Shown: one piece after another, positions 1-31,494 of the stretch
Position numbering within the stretch: position 1 is the stretch's first letter
Layout: every line of letters starts with the position of its first letter
Origin: Sciurus carolinensis
Lineage: Eukaryota > Chordata > Mammalia > Rodentia > Sciuridae
Direction: 5' to 3'
Length of the DNA stretch: 64,000 nt
NCBI RefSeq assembly: GCF_902686445.1
Contig: NC_062218.1
Coordinates: 135,641,241 to 135,705,240, forward strand
Position numbers and translations under genes: made by a program
Notes under the pieces: generated by a model
What the model saw: only the letters and a program-made list of their open reading frames with translations
The model's database searches: none
Told to the model about the DNA's origin: nothing

Positions 1-3000
1 TCCCACATCTGTTGGTTGATGTTGTCCATGATGGTCAGAACATCTGTCCATGGACTTTCTGTGTGGCCTGGGCTTCCTCACAGCATGGTGGCTAGATTCC
101 AAAGTGAATGATCCAGGTAGAAACTGTCACCTTTTATGCCCAAGCCTCCAAAGTTATACGGTGTTACTTTCTGCCAGAGTCAGAGGTTCACCCAATTAGA
201 GAATAGAGAGGTAGACTCCACCCTTTCAATGAGAAAAATGTCGACATCATATTTTAAGGAGAAAATGTGGGACAGTATATCTTGTTGCAGTTATCTTTGA
301 TAATGCCACCTACCACCTCATCTGTAAAAGGGGACAGCATTACGTATCACTCAGATAATGGTTCAGGGAGGATCAACTTGTGGAATACAGGAAGAATCTA
401 GGACTCTGACACTCTGACACTCTGAAGCACTTGGGACTCAGATTTTCCTCTCTTCTCCCCACTCTAAGACCAAGTGAAAGCCACAGTCTTGCAAAGCAGT
501 TCCATAGCTCTAATGCCAACTGGGTCTTGTAATATCCCTAAGGGAAGGACCCAGCAAATATGCCCATTTTACAGAGGACAAAACCAAGCACATCCATGGT
601 AGAGTGTCTCCCACATTCTTTCTCCAAGGCCTGGGGCCTAGGAGGACTACAATATAGGTAGTTCCCCCCACCCCATAAGACCCACAAATGAACGGCGTCC
701 TTGCTAAGCACAGCAGCCCAGCCACACATGGGGTAAGGAAGGAGAAATATGTCAAATCCCCATCTCTGTCCTCTTAAGGAGCTGGTAATAAGTAGCAGAC
801 CATGCTGCTTGGCCAGTCTACTGGGTCACCAGGGAAGCCAGAAGTAGGAAAAGGAGGAGAAACACAGTGAACTTGATGACTGGTGGAGACTGCTGGGTGT
901 CAGTGCCTCCTTTTGAGTTCCACATCTGCACTTGACAGCAATTCACTCCTCCCTCCACCCAAGAACCTCGCTTGATACCATCCCCAGCCTTGTGAGGGAT
1001 GGGGCTTATGGAGTAGGTAACACTATGTCCATTTTCCATGTGGGAAAACTGCCCAAGGATGCACAGCCAGGATGGAGTGGCAGGCTTGGACCCAGGCTCT
1101 TGGGTATCCTCCAATTTGTCTTTAGTACGGTATGGAATCTGCTAGGCAGCCCTGTGATGCTGGGTGCCTGGCAGGTAGATCTTTGTGGGGATAGAAGCCA
1201 TGTTTTTCCCCTAGACAACCAAGGGGGTTGATTTCCTGCCCCCATTGGAATGGATGGGGCCATTCTTGGCTCGCTGCTGCCCCCTTGTGTCCTCATGCCT
1301 CTTATCCTCCAGTATGTAAACAACTGCAAACATCAAAATGTAGAACCTGCTGAGTCAGCTCCGCGTGAGGAAGGAGAGGCTGTGGGAAATTGAATGACTA
1401 GTTCAAGATCCCAGCTGAGACACTGCAGAGCGCCTTGCCTCACCGCTGAGCCTCAAGGAACGAGAGGGGGGCTTCAGGGCTCCCTGCCAAGAAGGGCAGC
1501 TCTGCTTCAAACTATTCCCTTGGGAAAGACATAGAAGCACATTTACTGAGAGCTAAACTAACCACAAGGACCACTATACCCTTTTACAGATGAACCTGAG
1601 GCCTGGGAGAGGTGGGCTTACCCAGATCTACTTCCTCCTCATCCTATGATACCACTAGAAACGCAGGGGATGCTTCGGGTTGTCACAATGATTAGGGGCC
1701 ATTCCTGACATTCAGTGAGCAGAGCCAGGGACAGCAAACATTTGAAATTCACAGGACAGTTCTGCCAACAACAAATCATCTCACTAAGAATGCCAGTTGA
1801 GAAACACCATGCCCCAGATTCAAGTCTTGGCTCAGCCCCTTCCTCCCATCCCATGCCTTCTTGGCTTCCAATGCAGCTCTGAAGGACAAGCATGAGATAA
1901 TGGGCAGGGGAGTTCTTAGCATGGGGCCAGAGGCAGAAAGGAGAAGGGAGAAGGTGAAGCTATAGATCATCTAGCCCAGGTAATGTCCCAGTCTGGTGTG
2001 ACCTCAACTGCATCAGCCCCCATCCTAGATATATCCTGGGTGTAAGATGTTAGCTGAGCCTGGCTACAGCCTTCTACACTCTACCCCATGGTAGGAAAAC
2101 CTGACTACTCTGAGCTGCCCTGGCTTATGAATGTGGCTGAACTTTAGGCTGTAAGACAACAGCAAAGATGGAGATCAGGCAGGATTCTCTCTCTCTCTCT
2201 CTCTCCTTCTCCCTTCTTCCACCACCCCCTCCTCCCTCAACAAACACATACGACATTAAAATCCAAAACTACAGGGCATAGAGGAACATGGGTCTCTCCA
2301 GCAAACAGGAAGAGCCAATACATTGAGACAACCACTGACCACAGTCCCACTCACACACACACACACAAGGGTCCTTGACCCTCAGAAAAGAAGTGCATGC
2401 CACAAGCAATTAACCTCTCGTGGTTAATTTAGAATTTTTTCAAGAAGTACAGTTACAAATAAGATACTTCACTCAGTTCAGGAAGATGACAAAGTTCTGT
2501 GTATGGATGGTGGTGATGGTTGTACAACAATGGGAATGTACTTAATGTCACAGAATTGTACCATTAAAATGGCTAAAACGGTAAAGTTTGTTATGTATAT
2601 TTTACCACAATAAAAAACATAAAAAATAAAAGAATATAAGAATGTTCTTTAATAAATGCCTTAAGCAGTCTACAATTTTATGAGGAAAAGAAAAAATCAG
2701 CAATGAGGGAACAAAGCAGAAGGTTGGGAATCATGAGGAGGTGGATACACACCAGCAAGGGAAAGTGGAAGCCTTCCTTCCCAGCATCCTCAGGAGGCAG
2801 TCCCAAGTTCTTCCTTGTTCTGAGGTTCAAGGCAGAAAGTATTCCTGTCCCACCCCAGGAGGAAGTACCTCTCTGCTCTCCAGGTTTCCAATTCCTTGGA
2901 GGCCTTTTCTTCTCACTCCCTGAGATTGGAGTCAAGCCTCTTAGATCTGCTGTGTGTCTAAGAGCAAAGCACTTTCCCTTTCTGGGTCTCAGTTTCCTGG

Positions 3001-3220
3001 ACTTTATAACATAGCTCAGGAGACTTCCCAACTCTTGTCCTGTGTAAACATTGAATGATTCTCTTAGTGAATCGTCGCAAATTCACCCTGCCTGGACTCC
3101 AGCAGGAATTAGGTCCAGCCCTTAGTGATCGCCTTCGTTAGCCCCAGTAATGCCCCTTGTGCCCTACTTTTCTGCTGCTCCTGCAGGAGCTGGGAAGGCC
3201 TAAGTCGTCTACTCTGCCGC
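1..3220. other. Upstream flank of PHYKPL, no gene seen
   Basis: No exon with convincing splice sites or recognisable protein was found. The stretch carries degraded MIR-like pieces: about 1003-1110 and 1530-1630, each with the typical 'remaining count after tumour-like' MIR core wording replaced here by the motif CCCTTTTACAGATGAA at about 1578, and an inverted one around 530-760. A CT run lies at 2185-2205 and a CA run at 2352-2367. In human the gene beyond the PHYKPL promoter is COL23A1, on the same strand; its last exon is not visible here and probably lies left of the window. Confidence 0.6.
2430..2640 (+). repeat. Old L1 3' end fragment
   Basis: The stretch contains the pattern GATGGTTGTACAACAATG, then GAATTGTACCATTAAAATGG and TATATTTTACCACAATAAAA, ending in an A-rich tail. 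This order is typical of the 3' untranslated end of old mammalian L1 subfamilies in sense orientation. The exact subfamily is not assigned. Confidence 0.65.
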
Positions 3221-3224
3221 CCCT

Positions 3225-3365
3225 GCTGCATACCAGGCCCCAGGCTGGATACCATTTGCACATTTTTCATTTAACCCTCACAGCGCATCACATTTTATGC
3301 ACAGAGACGGCAACTCGCCCAAGCGTGGCCTGCCAGGGTTCTGAGCCCCGCTCTGTCAGGCGCTG
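3225..3365 (+). repeat. MIR fragment beside the PHYKPL CpG island
   Basis: Reads as a MIR core: ACCAGGCCCCAGGCTGGATA, a run matching 'ATTTAACCCTCACAGC', then AGAGACGGCAACTCGCCCAAG. It abuts the CpG island and could have been co-opted into the promoter region, but nothing in the sequence shows that. Confidence 0.55.
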
Positions 3366-3727
3366 GGGGCAGCGGAGGGATCACCTGAGGACACTTCCTT
3401 GGGGCAAGGGGAGACAACCACACGGGCATGTGGAGTGGGTAGGCCCGAAGTGCGTCCCGGGACCAGGGCCAGGACACCATTTGGCAAGGCGGGAGCACAC
3501 CCGCCCCGGTGGGGGATGGCCAAGGAATGACTCGCGAGCCGGAAGGCTGCAAAGTTCGTTTACCGAAATCAAAGAAGTAAAGCGAAGAGGGCGACTTGGG
3601 GGCGGGGCCCGGGGTGCCACCGTCTCGGGGTAAGCAGGGGCGGGGCCGGGGCGGGCCCCTAGATGCCGAGCGCGCGCGGCCAAGTCTCTCCGCGCAGCGT
3701 CTCCGCACCGACTGACAGCGCGGCGCC

Positions 3728-24682
<20,955 letters not shown>

Positions 24683-25061
24683 CTTCCCTGGGTATTATCT
24701 ACCCACCCCAAACAGAAAAATCTCCAACACGTGGTCTGCACTTCTTGGCTGGGATGAGAGCGCAGGAATAGCCATTTCCTCCCACAGCCAGCTCTTTCTA
24801 TGCTGAGAAAGCTAACCAAGCATGTGTAGGGTGTGTATGCCTGATAGGATGCTCTCTACAGATGGAGGACATTGACCCAAAACAGCTTACAAAAGGTCAG
24901 TAATTAGGTCCTTCCAAGCTGCACCCCACAACTGGGTCAGCACCTGAAAGACCTTGCTATGGGAGAAGGTCCCAGCCCCAAAACACCTAGCATCCATACT
25001 CTGGATAAGAGGTCTCACACGGCATATCCCACACTCACCCAGGCTTGGGGGTTTTAAAATT

Positions 25062-25067
25062 TTTATT
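25062..25067 (-). terminator. HNRNPAB: HNRNPAB poly(A) signal
   Basis: AATAAA on the - strand, 520 bases after the HNRNPAB stop codon. It is the first canonical signal after the stop in that direction and puts cleavage near 25040-25050. Confidence 0.7.
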
Positions 25068-25352
25068 TCAAAAGCTTGGATAGCTTCAATATCCAGGTCG
25101 TGGCAAAATCAGGACACGTGTAAAATACCTTACAATACATTAGATTCCCAAAAGGTACCAAAAAGTACAGTAAAATTAACACTTCCATTACAGGAAATGT
25201 ATGACACAAATAATATAAAATTAAAAGGTGGGAAAAAAGGTGACACTGGTTTCCTAAGATACATTTTACTCTTTACAACCAGGGTCCACAGGTCCAGGCT
25301 GCAGAGCGGCAGCAGGAAGCAGACCCTCTAACCTGGTTCTAGGTAACCTGGT

Positions 25353-25358
25353 AATAAA
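25353..25358 (+). terminator. PHYKPL: Candidate PHYKPL poly(A) signal
   Basis: This is the first canonical AATAAA on the + strand downstream of the PHYKPL last exon; a weaker ATTAAA lies at 25220-25225. If either is used, the PHYKPL 3' UTR runs into the HNRNPAB 3' UTR on the other strand. Confidence 0.45.
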
Positions 25359-25586
25359 ATCAACCCCTAATGCCGCTCTGGCCTGAGACACCACACGCTG
25401 CCTAAACAACTAGAGCTCTGGAAATAGTAAAACAGGAGAGTGATTTCCAGGGGGGAAATTTTAAATAAGATGCACATGGGACAGGCCATAGAAAGTTTGC
25501 CAAGTTAAATTTGGTACATAATTGTGTTCACTCCGTATCCAAACAAAGCGTGTGCGGTCAGTCAGTCAGCTGCTCCTGCTGCCGCC

Positions 25587-25657
25587 TCAGTATGGCTTGT
25601 AGTTATTCTGATGACCACCGCGTCGCTGGCTCTTCCCGTAATTTGTACTACCCTGAC
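25587..25657 (-). CDS. HNRNPAB: HNRNPAB last coding exon
   Basis: Acceptor TGTCCCTAG. Encodes (S)[14 protein letters not shown], then HQNNYKPY and TGA at 25589-25587. [15 protein letters not shown] is the shared C-terminus of hnRNP D-family proteins and holds the PY-type nuclear localisation signal. Confidence 0.97.
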
Positions 25658-28600
25658 CTAGGGACAAGAACAACGTAGCAGCTACTACTTACTGAGCATT
25701 TATTTACCTTGTGCCAGGCGCTTGACACGCATCCTCACAGGATCCTCAAAAGCCCTGTACAGTAGGAATCGCCTCTGTTTTACTGAGGCCCCAGAGCTAG
25801 TGCTCCATTGGGTAGCTCCAGTGCCTGAGCCAGGGCCTGTCTGACTCCAAAGCCCTTGCTGCCAGTGGCCCCTGCACTGTCTGACCTGCCCCCCTGGTGG
25901 GGGAATGGATGGGGCCTCCCTCTCCTACTTACTGTAGTCGTAGCCGGGGCCGTAGCCGTAATAGCCATAGGGCGAGTAGTCGTAGCCGCCATAGCCGGGC
26001 CCGTAGCCCTGCTGGTAGCCGTAGCCCTGGTTCCAGTAGTTGCCGTAGCCCTGATTCCAACTCTGACTCTGACCTGTGGGGGGAGCAGGGCACAGGGGCC
26101 CATGGACCATTTAGCACACGCAGGAGCTAGGATGGAGGAAATCCTGCCCTTTGGGTGGCGGGGTTACAATGGCAACTCAGGCAGAAGCCATGGGGCTGCT
26201 TTCTGATTTTGAGGGCCCTGGGCCCGTCCCTGGGCCTGAGACTGGATCAGGAGGCCAGGATGCTAACTTCACTTGGGGTACAAGTGGCTTACTCAAGTTA
26301 CCCTCTGATCACCCCCACCCTCCCTGGCAGCTTGGCCTTGAAAAAGATGCAGTTCAGGCTTTGGAGTCAGAGGGCCTGTGATGGAAGGAGGTAAGCGCCT
26401 GGCACAGCTCTGCCCTACCCTTCTGCCCACTGGCCCCTGGGTGTAACAAGACTCAGGACAGCCACAGAGCCAAGCACAACCCATCATGCCCCTGCCCAGA
26501 GTGCAATGCAAATGCTCCCTCTGCCCTGGGGCCCAAAGCCGCACAAGTGAAGAAAGACAGGGCTCTTCCATTCCAGGAGCCATAGCAGCAAAAGCACACA
26601 GCTGGACTCAGGAAAATTATTCCTATCCCTGCCCCATTCCACTTCACACACTGCCTGCCCACCCGTGCTGCACAGAACACCAAAGGCAACCCCAAGACAA
26701 GCACAGAAGGCATCCTAGAGGCAGGGAAACAGGACCCATCTTCATCGAAGTTTCACTTACCTCCACCTCCACCACCACCACCACTGCCTCGGTTCCCTCG
26801 GTTGCGGTTTCCACGGCCCCCAGAGCCATACTGCTGCTGCTGATAGACTTCTTTGGGCTGGGCCACCTTGATTTCACACTAAAGGTCAAAAAGAGAGTGG
26901 GTGAGGCCAGTGGGGGCAAGTTTAGGACAAAGACTTTCACTGTAACACTCAGATGGTGGAGTGGGCATGTCAATCTGCTCAAAAAAACAATATGCCGGGG
27001 CAAGAATCTATTCTGCTAGAAGCTCCTGGAACCAACCAAAACCCAGGGCCTTTCTTTCAAGAAAACCTTTCCCTAGGAAAATGCACTGGAGAAGAAAGGA
27101 GCAGATGCACCAACTGCAACCCAGGAGAGAAAGGCATACCAGACATCAGAGGACAGATGGCCTGGGGGCTGGCACCACCTCTGTCCTACAGAACAAGAAG
27201 GCCAGAGGACTTCCCAGAGAGGCCTTGAACACTAGAGACTATTTTTTTCTTTCTTTTAACAGAAGAAACTCATCCCACCCAAATACTCTGAGGAAACCCC
27301 GACCTCCATCATACAGATAAAGAAAATCTCCTGAGACTCAGGATGGGGCTTTGCCTGAGACCACACTGCCACCCATCCCTCCACTTCTCCAAGCACTGGC
27401 CTATTGTTGGGATAAGGCCATGTCTACATCACCACAGGGCCCAGAGTCAGCTTCCTTCCTGCCCAACATCTGCACACTGGGGGAGGGGATGGGAATCATG
27501 TCTGCTAAAATAAATCAGCAGTACTTTTAAGGAAAATATTGACAGACACCTCCATTAAAAGTAGTAAAAATCACTACACATTGTGTCCCGACACAAAATA
27601 CTCTTAACTGACCAATTACCCTGCCAAGTGACCGTGTTTTCTATCCCATTTATTAAAAATCAACTTGATTATACTCAACTGAATACACGTATTTCTAAGA
27701 CCCACCAGTACTTCATTAAAAAGTTAGTTGAGACTCCTTCCACCATGTCATTCACAGGAAGGCACAGAAAACAGCCTGTGTCACTGTCCACTGTAGGAAC
27801 AACTAGGGTCTCACCTAACTGCTTGTTTTATAGAATATTTAGGGACCTAATCCCTATTCGGAGCTTTCTAAACTTATAGCCAGGATAGGAACTTCCAGGA
27901 GCCCCACCCTACCTGTCTCACCTTATCTGACTGCCACTCCTGCTGAGACACACGGGGCTTGCCACACCCAGCCATAGGAGACCACACCCTCAACTCTGCC
28001 AACTGCCATCCTGAAGCCTAAACTACTCTCCTCTACCAGAGTTCAGAGGAGGAGGTACACCTTTCACTGCACATGACGCCACTTAAAACAAAACTGGCCC
28101 TGGATTTAAGTTGATCAGGTCCTTGGATGCTCTTTGGGGCCTTTGCCTGTGGTAGGATTGTCTAAAGCAGTGCTCAAAGGGATATATCTATCCCACGATA
28201 GACAAAAGGAAGTAGTCAGGAACAGGGAAAATCTTCACCATAAAAAGTAGTCTACTGAATTGCATTAGTTCCACAATTTTCTGAGAACTTAACTGCAGGC
28301 CTCATATACCATGGACTCCATCTAGAGCACTGTCACCCCAAGCTTTAAATCACAGAAGACTCACTTCCTGTCCTTCCTCCCTCACAATCTGGTTCTAGCA
28401 GCCTAGGAGCTTTGAAGTAAAGGACCAGTTAAGACAGCATATACTTTGGAGAAATATTAAGAACCAACCAACCTGCAAATCTCTCAGCTATAGCCCAACC
28501 TAACCCACACCTGCAAGGGCCAGCTCTCTAGGAACAGAAAGACGGGCACACACAGCGAAAACACCATACCTTGCTTCCACTGATAGTATGGAATTTTTTT

Positions 28601-31152
28601 TCCAGAACTTTCTTCACAGGATCTTCTTCTTTAAAAGTAATAAAAACAAAACCCCGTCTTTTATTCAACTTGGGATCCATTGGAAGCTCAATGGCCTCAA
28701 TCTGTAAAAACATAAGCAATGCTCAGGACCAAACCTCTCCTACTCCAAGGCACATAAAGAACTATTGGAGAGAAGACCCACCAAAAGGCCAGAGTGAAAG
28801 ACTCCTGCTGAGGGCTCCAATTAGCCAAGGCTACCAAGGATGGACCAACCAGGAAGGAAGAAAGCAGCCTCAGGGCAGTTGGCAGGCTACTCCTGGGCCA
28901 CCACACTTACCTCCCCAAACTCTCTAAAGTACTCCCTGATCTTTTCCTCTGTAGCTTCAGGATTCAGACCCCCTACAAAGATTTTCTTGACGGGGTCCTT
29001 CTTCATAGCCATGGCTTTTTTAGGGTCAATGACCCTGCCATCCAGCCTGTGTTCCTTCTGGTCTAGGACCTGTTTCAAACAGAAGGGGATCAGGTTATTA
29101 CTCAGCAAATGATCGTGGAGGCCCTTCTCTTTGAGCCTCGAGACTCCAGCACAGATACACAAAACGTGCTTCATCCCCTCCAAACTCTACCCCAGTTCAA
29201 CTTCCCAACCCAGCTTCCTCCAAGCCCCCAATACAACTGGTTCACCTAAACACCTATACCAGTCCTCTCCTCTCCAAACCCTGTTGGACCACCCAGTGCT
29301 GGGATTCATTTTTACTATACAGTTAATGACCTCTCCAAAGTTAGTAATAATCTGCCGAGCCATTGCCCATGCTGTGCATCCCTCATCCTGTCCAAGTAAT
29401 CCCAACATAGGGCCCATTTCCTTCCAGTAAAGCAGCAGTGATCATGAGCAGACTGGAAATAGGCTGCTAGGGTTGGAATTCTCAGTCTACCTTAACTACA
29501 TGATCTCTTCAACTTCAATTTCTGAGGCTGAGGATTTTAATTTTTCCGACATGAAGCTAAATGCCTATCCTCACAATAATCTGGGAATCTCTTCTAATAC
29601 CCACAGTAAAGTTTTTAGCATGATACCCATGAACAAGTACATTAAAGATAACAAAACATCAATACTTTTCCCGAACCACTTCACATATTTCCCATTAAAC
29701 ATGTATTATCAGGCTGGGGATATAGCTATTGGTAGAGTGCTTGCCTTGCAAGCACAAGGCCCTGGGTTCAATCCCCAGCACTGCCCAAAAAAAAAGAAAA
29801 AAAAAAAAAAAAAAAAAAAAAGTATTATCCCCTCAAAAACAAGAATTTAAAGTTCCTAACCTACTTGTCCCAAAGCACTCAACTGCAGAGCACACAAGCT
29901 AAACACGCTGTAGAACAGTGTCATTAGATTTAAAATTCTATACCCTGAGATTGCTGACACCCAGCTTACCTTCTCCACACTGGCAGCATCTTTGAAGAGG
30001 ATAAACCCAAACCCTCTTGACCGTCCAGTGTTGGGATCCATTTTTATTGTACAATCCACGACCTCTCCAAATTTAGTAAAATAGTCCTTTAAATCTTTTT
30101 TGCTGGTATCCCAGCTCAGACCACCAACGAACATTTTTCTGAAATGGTAGGGTGAGATGCATGGCAACAAATCTTGTAAGAAAGCTGTGATTTTTAAGGA
30201 GCAGTCCTGGATAAGCTTTCACTGAAAGGACTATAAAGCCAACATCCTGTAGATGAAGTCTACACCCACCCTTAGAGCCTATAAGGGCGCTACATTTGAA
30301 GGAAGTTAAACTTATATTGTCCTCCAATCTCAATTCAACCTGGACCCCACTGTCCTCCAATCTCAAATGGACGCTAACGACGTTTAACTACACTGTGCAG
30401 CCCCAGGATGTGAATGAAAACGGAAACCTTGCAGGGATATGGGCCCAGACCGCTCAAAACTGAAAATGAAGGTGTCCAACAACCACGAATCTACAGGCTA
30501 GCGTCCCTTCCAATCTTCACCACCTCCAAGAACTTGTTTCAAGGAACTCTATGCTTCCTGGGGCCGAGACCGCCCCGGGTTCAGACGGTGACTCCGCCCC
30601 CGGGAAGAGGCGGAGGAGGGAGGCCTGGGCCCGGGAGCGCGCCAACTCCACCCACACAGCCCCTACGCAGCCCTAGACCCGGCCGGGCACCGAGTCTGAG
30701 CGCTTTCCCTCTTCCGGGCCGCCCGCCCCTGCGCCGACTCCGGGCCGGCAGCGCGCGGGCGGCCCCGGGGCGGCGCCAAAGTCGACCCAACAAACTCCTG
30801 CAAACTCCAGAGTAGCAGCTCAAGAGCCGACCAGCGAGCGTAGCGGGGTCCGGTCCGACCGCCCCTCCCCCCGCCGCGTGGCGCCAACAAAAGGCGGCCC
30901 CGGAACAAAGGCGGCGCCCCCGTCCGCCCGCGACCGCACCTACCCCGCGTCTTCCTCGTTCTTGCTGGCGTTGATCTGGTCGCCCTCGGCGCCGTTCTGA
31001 TTCCCGCTCGGGGGCGCCGTGGTCCCGCCTCCAGACCCCGACGCTGCTCCTGTGCCAGCCCCGGCCGGCGACTCGCTTTCTGGGGCGGCCTCGTGTCCGT
31101 TCTCGGTAGCGCCCGTGGTCTCCATGGGCTGCTCCTCACCCGCTTCCGACAT
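25587..31152 (-). CDS. HNRNPAB: hnRNP A/B (CArG-box-binding factor A), whole gene span (7 coding exons)
   Basis: Nuclear and shuttling RNA-binding protein that binds pre-mRNA and also single-stranded or CArG-box DNA; in mammals it is linked to mRNA transport and APOBEC1 editing complexes. Exons on the - strand: 31152-30944, 30138-29970, 29069-28911, 28701-28570, 26878-26761, 26073-25933, 25657-25587. They sum to 999 bases (332 codons plus stop), the length of the long human isoform. Order: an acidic/Gly-Ala-rich N-terminus (1-70), RRM1 (about 71-150, RNP2 MFVGGL, RNP1 RGFGFILF), RRM2 (about 155-232, RNP2 IFVGGL, RNP1 RGFVFITF), an RGG/Gly-rich stretch, then a Gly/Tyr/Gln low-complexity tail ending NNYKPY. 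It points toward PHYKPL. I see no break or missing key residue. Confidence 0.97.
25676..25870 (+). repeat. MIR in HNRNPAB intron 6
   Basis: Reads TACTTACTGAGCATTTATTT, GTGCCAGGCGCTTGACACGC, ATCCTCACAGGATCCTC and TACTGAGGCCCCAGAGC in MIR order, + orientation, antisense to the gene. It fills most of the 275-base intron upstream of the last exon. Confidence 0.8.
25933..26073 (-). CDS. HNRNPAB: HNRNPAB cassette exon 6 (Gly/Tyr-rich)
   Basis: Encodes [20 protein letters not shown] and a further run of Gly-Tyr repeats ending DYS. The length is 141 bases (47 codons), phase 1 at both ends, so skipping it keeps frame. The long and short isoforms of CBF-A/hnRNP AB differ by this segment in mammals. 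The composition is that of a low-complexity, phase-separating tail. Confidence 0.96.
26761..26878 (-). CDS. HNRNPAB: HNRNPAB coding exon 5 (Gln and RGG/Gly run)
   Basis: Acceptor GACCTTTAG. Encodes [20 protein letters not shown] and then [11 protein letters not shown] with a run of at least seven Gly. The donor GGTGGAG|GTAAGT leaves one base. The Gly codons GGT/GGA form a short triplet repeat at 26761-26783 that could vary in length. Confidence 0.96.
26879..28569 (-). other. HNRNPAB intron 4, no repeat recognised
   Basis: This 1.7 kb intron carries no SINE or LINE that I can see, in contrast to the flanks. The stretch 27500-27870 is AT-rich. Introns of hnRNP genes often hold conserved regulatory sequence, but that cannot be judged from one genome. 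Confidence 0.5.
28570..28701 (-). CDS. HNRNPAB: HNRNPAB coding exon 4 (RRM2)
   Basis: Acceptor GTTTTTACAG. Encodes [20 protein letters not shown] (RNP1 of RRM2) and [13 protein letters not shown]. The exon is 132 bases in phase 0. The donor is AGCAAG|GTATGG. Intron 4 (1691 bases) follows. Confidence 0.97.
28911..29069 (-). CDS. HNRNPAB: HNRNPAB coding exon 3
   Basis: Encodes [20 protein letters not shown] (end of RRM1), then [20 protein letters not shown] (RNP2 of RRM2) and REYFREFGE. The exon is 159 bases, in phase 0 at both ends. The donor is GGGGAG|GTAAGTG. Confidence 0.97.
29274..29347 (-). pseudogene. Decayed duplicate of RRM1 exon segment in HNRNPAB intron 2
   Basis: Read on the - strand, this segment lines up base for base with exon 2 at 30079-30007. 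It differs at about 13 of 74 positions, including one inserted base, mostly transitions. The peptide [19 protein letters not shown] mirrors [18 protein letters not shown]. The inserted base after the Gly-Trp pair shifts the frame before the RNP1 motif, and RNP2 is not present, so it cannot encode a working RRM. It matches HNRNPAB (KM.P.TG) better than the paralogue HNRNPD as I recall it. Neighbouring bases outside the segment match poorly. Confidence 0.85.
29712..29829 (+). mobile_element. ID SINE in HNRNPAB intron 2
   Basis: GGCTGGGGATATAGCTATTG starts the element; a long A run follows to 29821. The eight-base GTATTATC at 29703-29710 and 29822-29829 is the target-site duplication. It is antisense to the host gene. 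Confidence 0.9.
29970..30138 (-). CDS. HNRNPAB: HNRNPAB coding exon 2 (RRM1)
   Basis: Acceptor CTACCATTTCAG. Encodes [20 protein letters not shown], then [20 protein letters not shown] and [16 protein letters not shown], i.e. RNP2, the linker and RNP1 of RRM1. The donor is GAGAAG|GTAAGC. Part of this exon has a decayed copy in the next intron. Confidence 0.97.
30944..31152 (-). CDS. HNRNPAB: HNRNPAB coding exon 1
   Basis: Starts [20 protein letters not shown] and ends ASKNEEDA plus two bases of Gly70. The upstream in-frame ATG at 31192-31194 is not chosen, because [10 protein letters not shown] is the known mammalian start. The middle (residues 22-50) is a Gly/Ala/Ser run that varies between mammals. 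The donor is GCGGG|GTAGGT. Confidence 0.95.
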
Positions 31153-31175
31153 GGTAGGCCAGGCCGCGGCGGCTC

Positions 31176-31267
31176 CTGCAACGAGCGACCACACGCGGCG
31201 ATAGCGCGTCAGGCCGGCACTACTCTTGCCCGAGCTCCCGCCCGCCTCCCGCGGCCCGGTCGCTCAC
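31176..31267 (-). other. HNRNPAB: Possible 92-base intron in the HNRNPAB 5' UTR
   Basis: On the - strand a donor GCGAG|GTGAGC (intron from 31267) and an acceptor CGTTGCAG|GAGCC (to 31176) bracket 92 GC-rich bases just upstream of the start codon. The acceptor lacks a long pyrimidine tract. Splicing is possible but unproven. Confidence 0.35.
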
Positions 31268-31494
31268 CTCGCCGCCGATGACGCCGCGGGGCCCACTTGT
31301 CCCCACCCGCTGGGAAAGGAGCCGCGGGCTCGGCCGCGCTCAAGCTCGCGCTACCGGAGTCTCGCCTCCGTCCACTGACGGAGCCGCTCCGATCGAGTTC
31401 CCTCCTCTCGGCCGCCGCCACACAGAACCCACGGACCACAGCCCAGGTCCGACTCGCGCGGTGCCGCCGCCTGACAATGCCGACTCGTGGAGCT

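Larger units (their letters stand above)
25045..25586 (-). other. HNRNPAB: HNRNPAB 3' UTR
   Basis: Runs from the stop codon to the poly(A) signal at 25062-25067. It contains no SINE, unlike most of the surrounding DNA. It overlaps the likely 3' end of PHYKPL on the opposite strand. Confidence 0.7.

Noticed and set aside
25897..26206. + strand open frames with an Arg/Ser-rich, SR-like peptide
   Set aside because: They are the complement of the HNRNPAB Gly/Tyr cassette exon; the GYG codons read as RS-like repeats on the other strand.
31153..31194. Upstream in-frame ATG giving a 14-residue longer hnRNP A/B
   Set aside because: [10 protein letters not shown] is the established mammalian start. 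The upstream part lies beyond a likely 5' UTR splice acceptor and is not protein-like.
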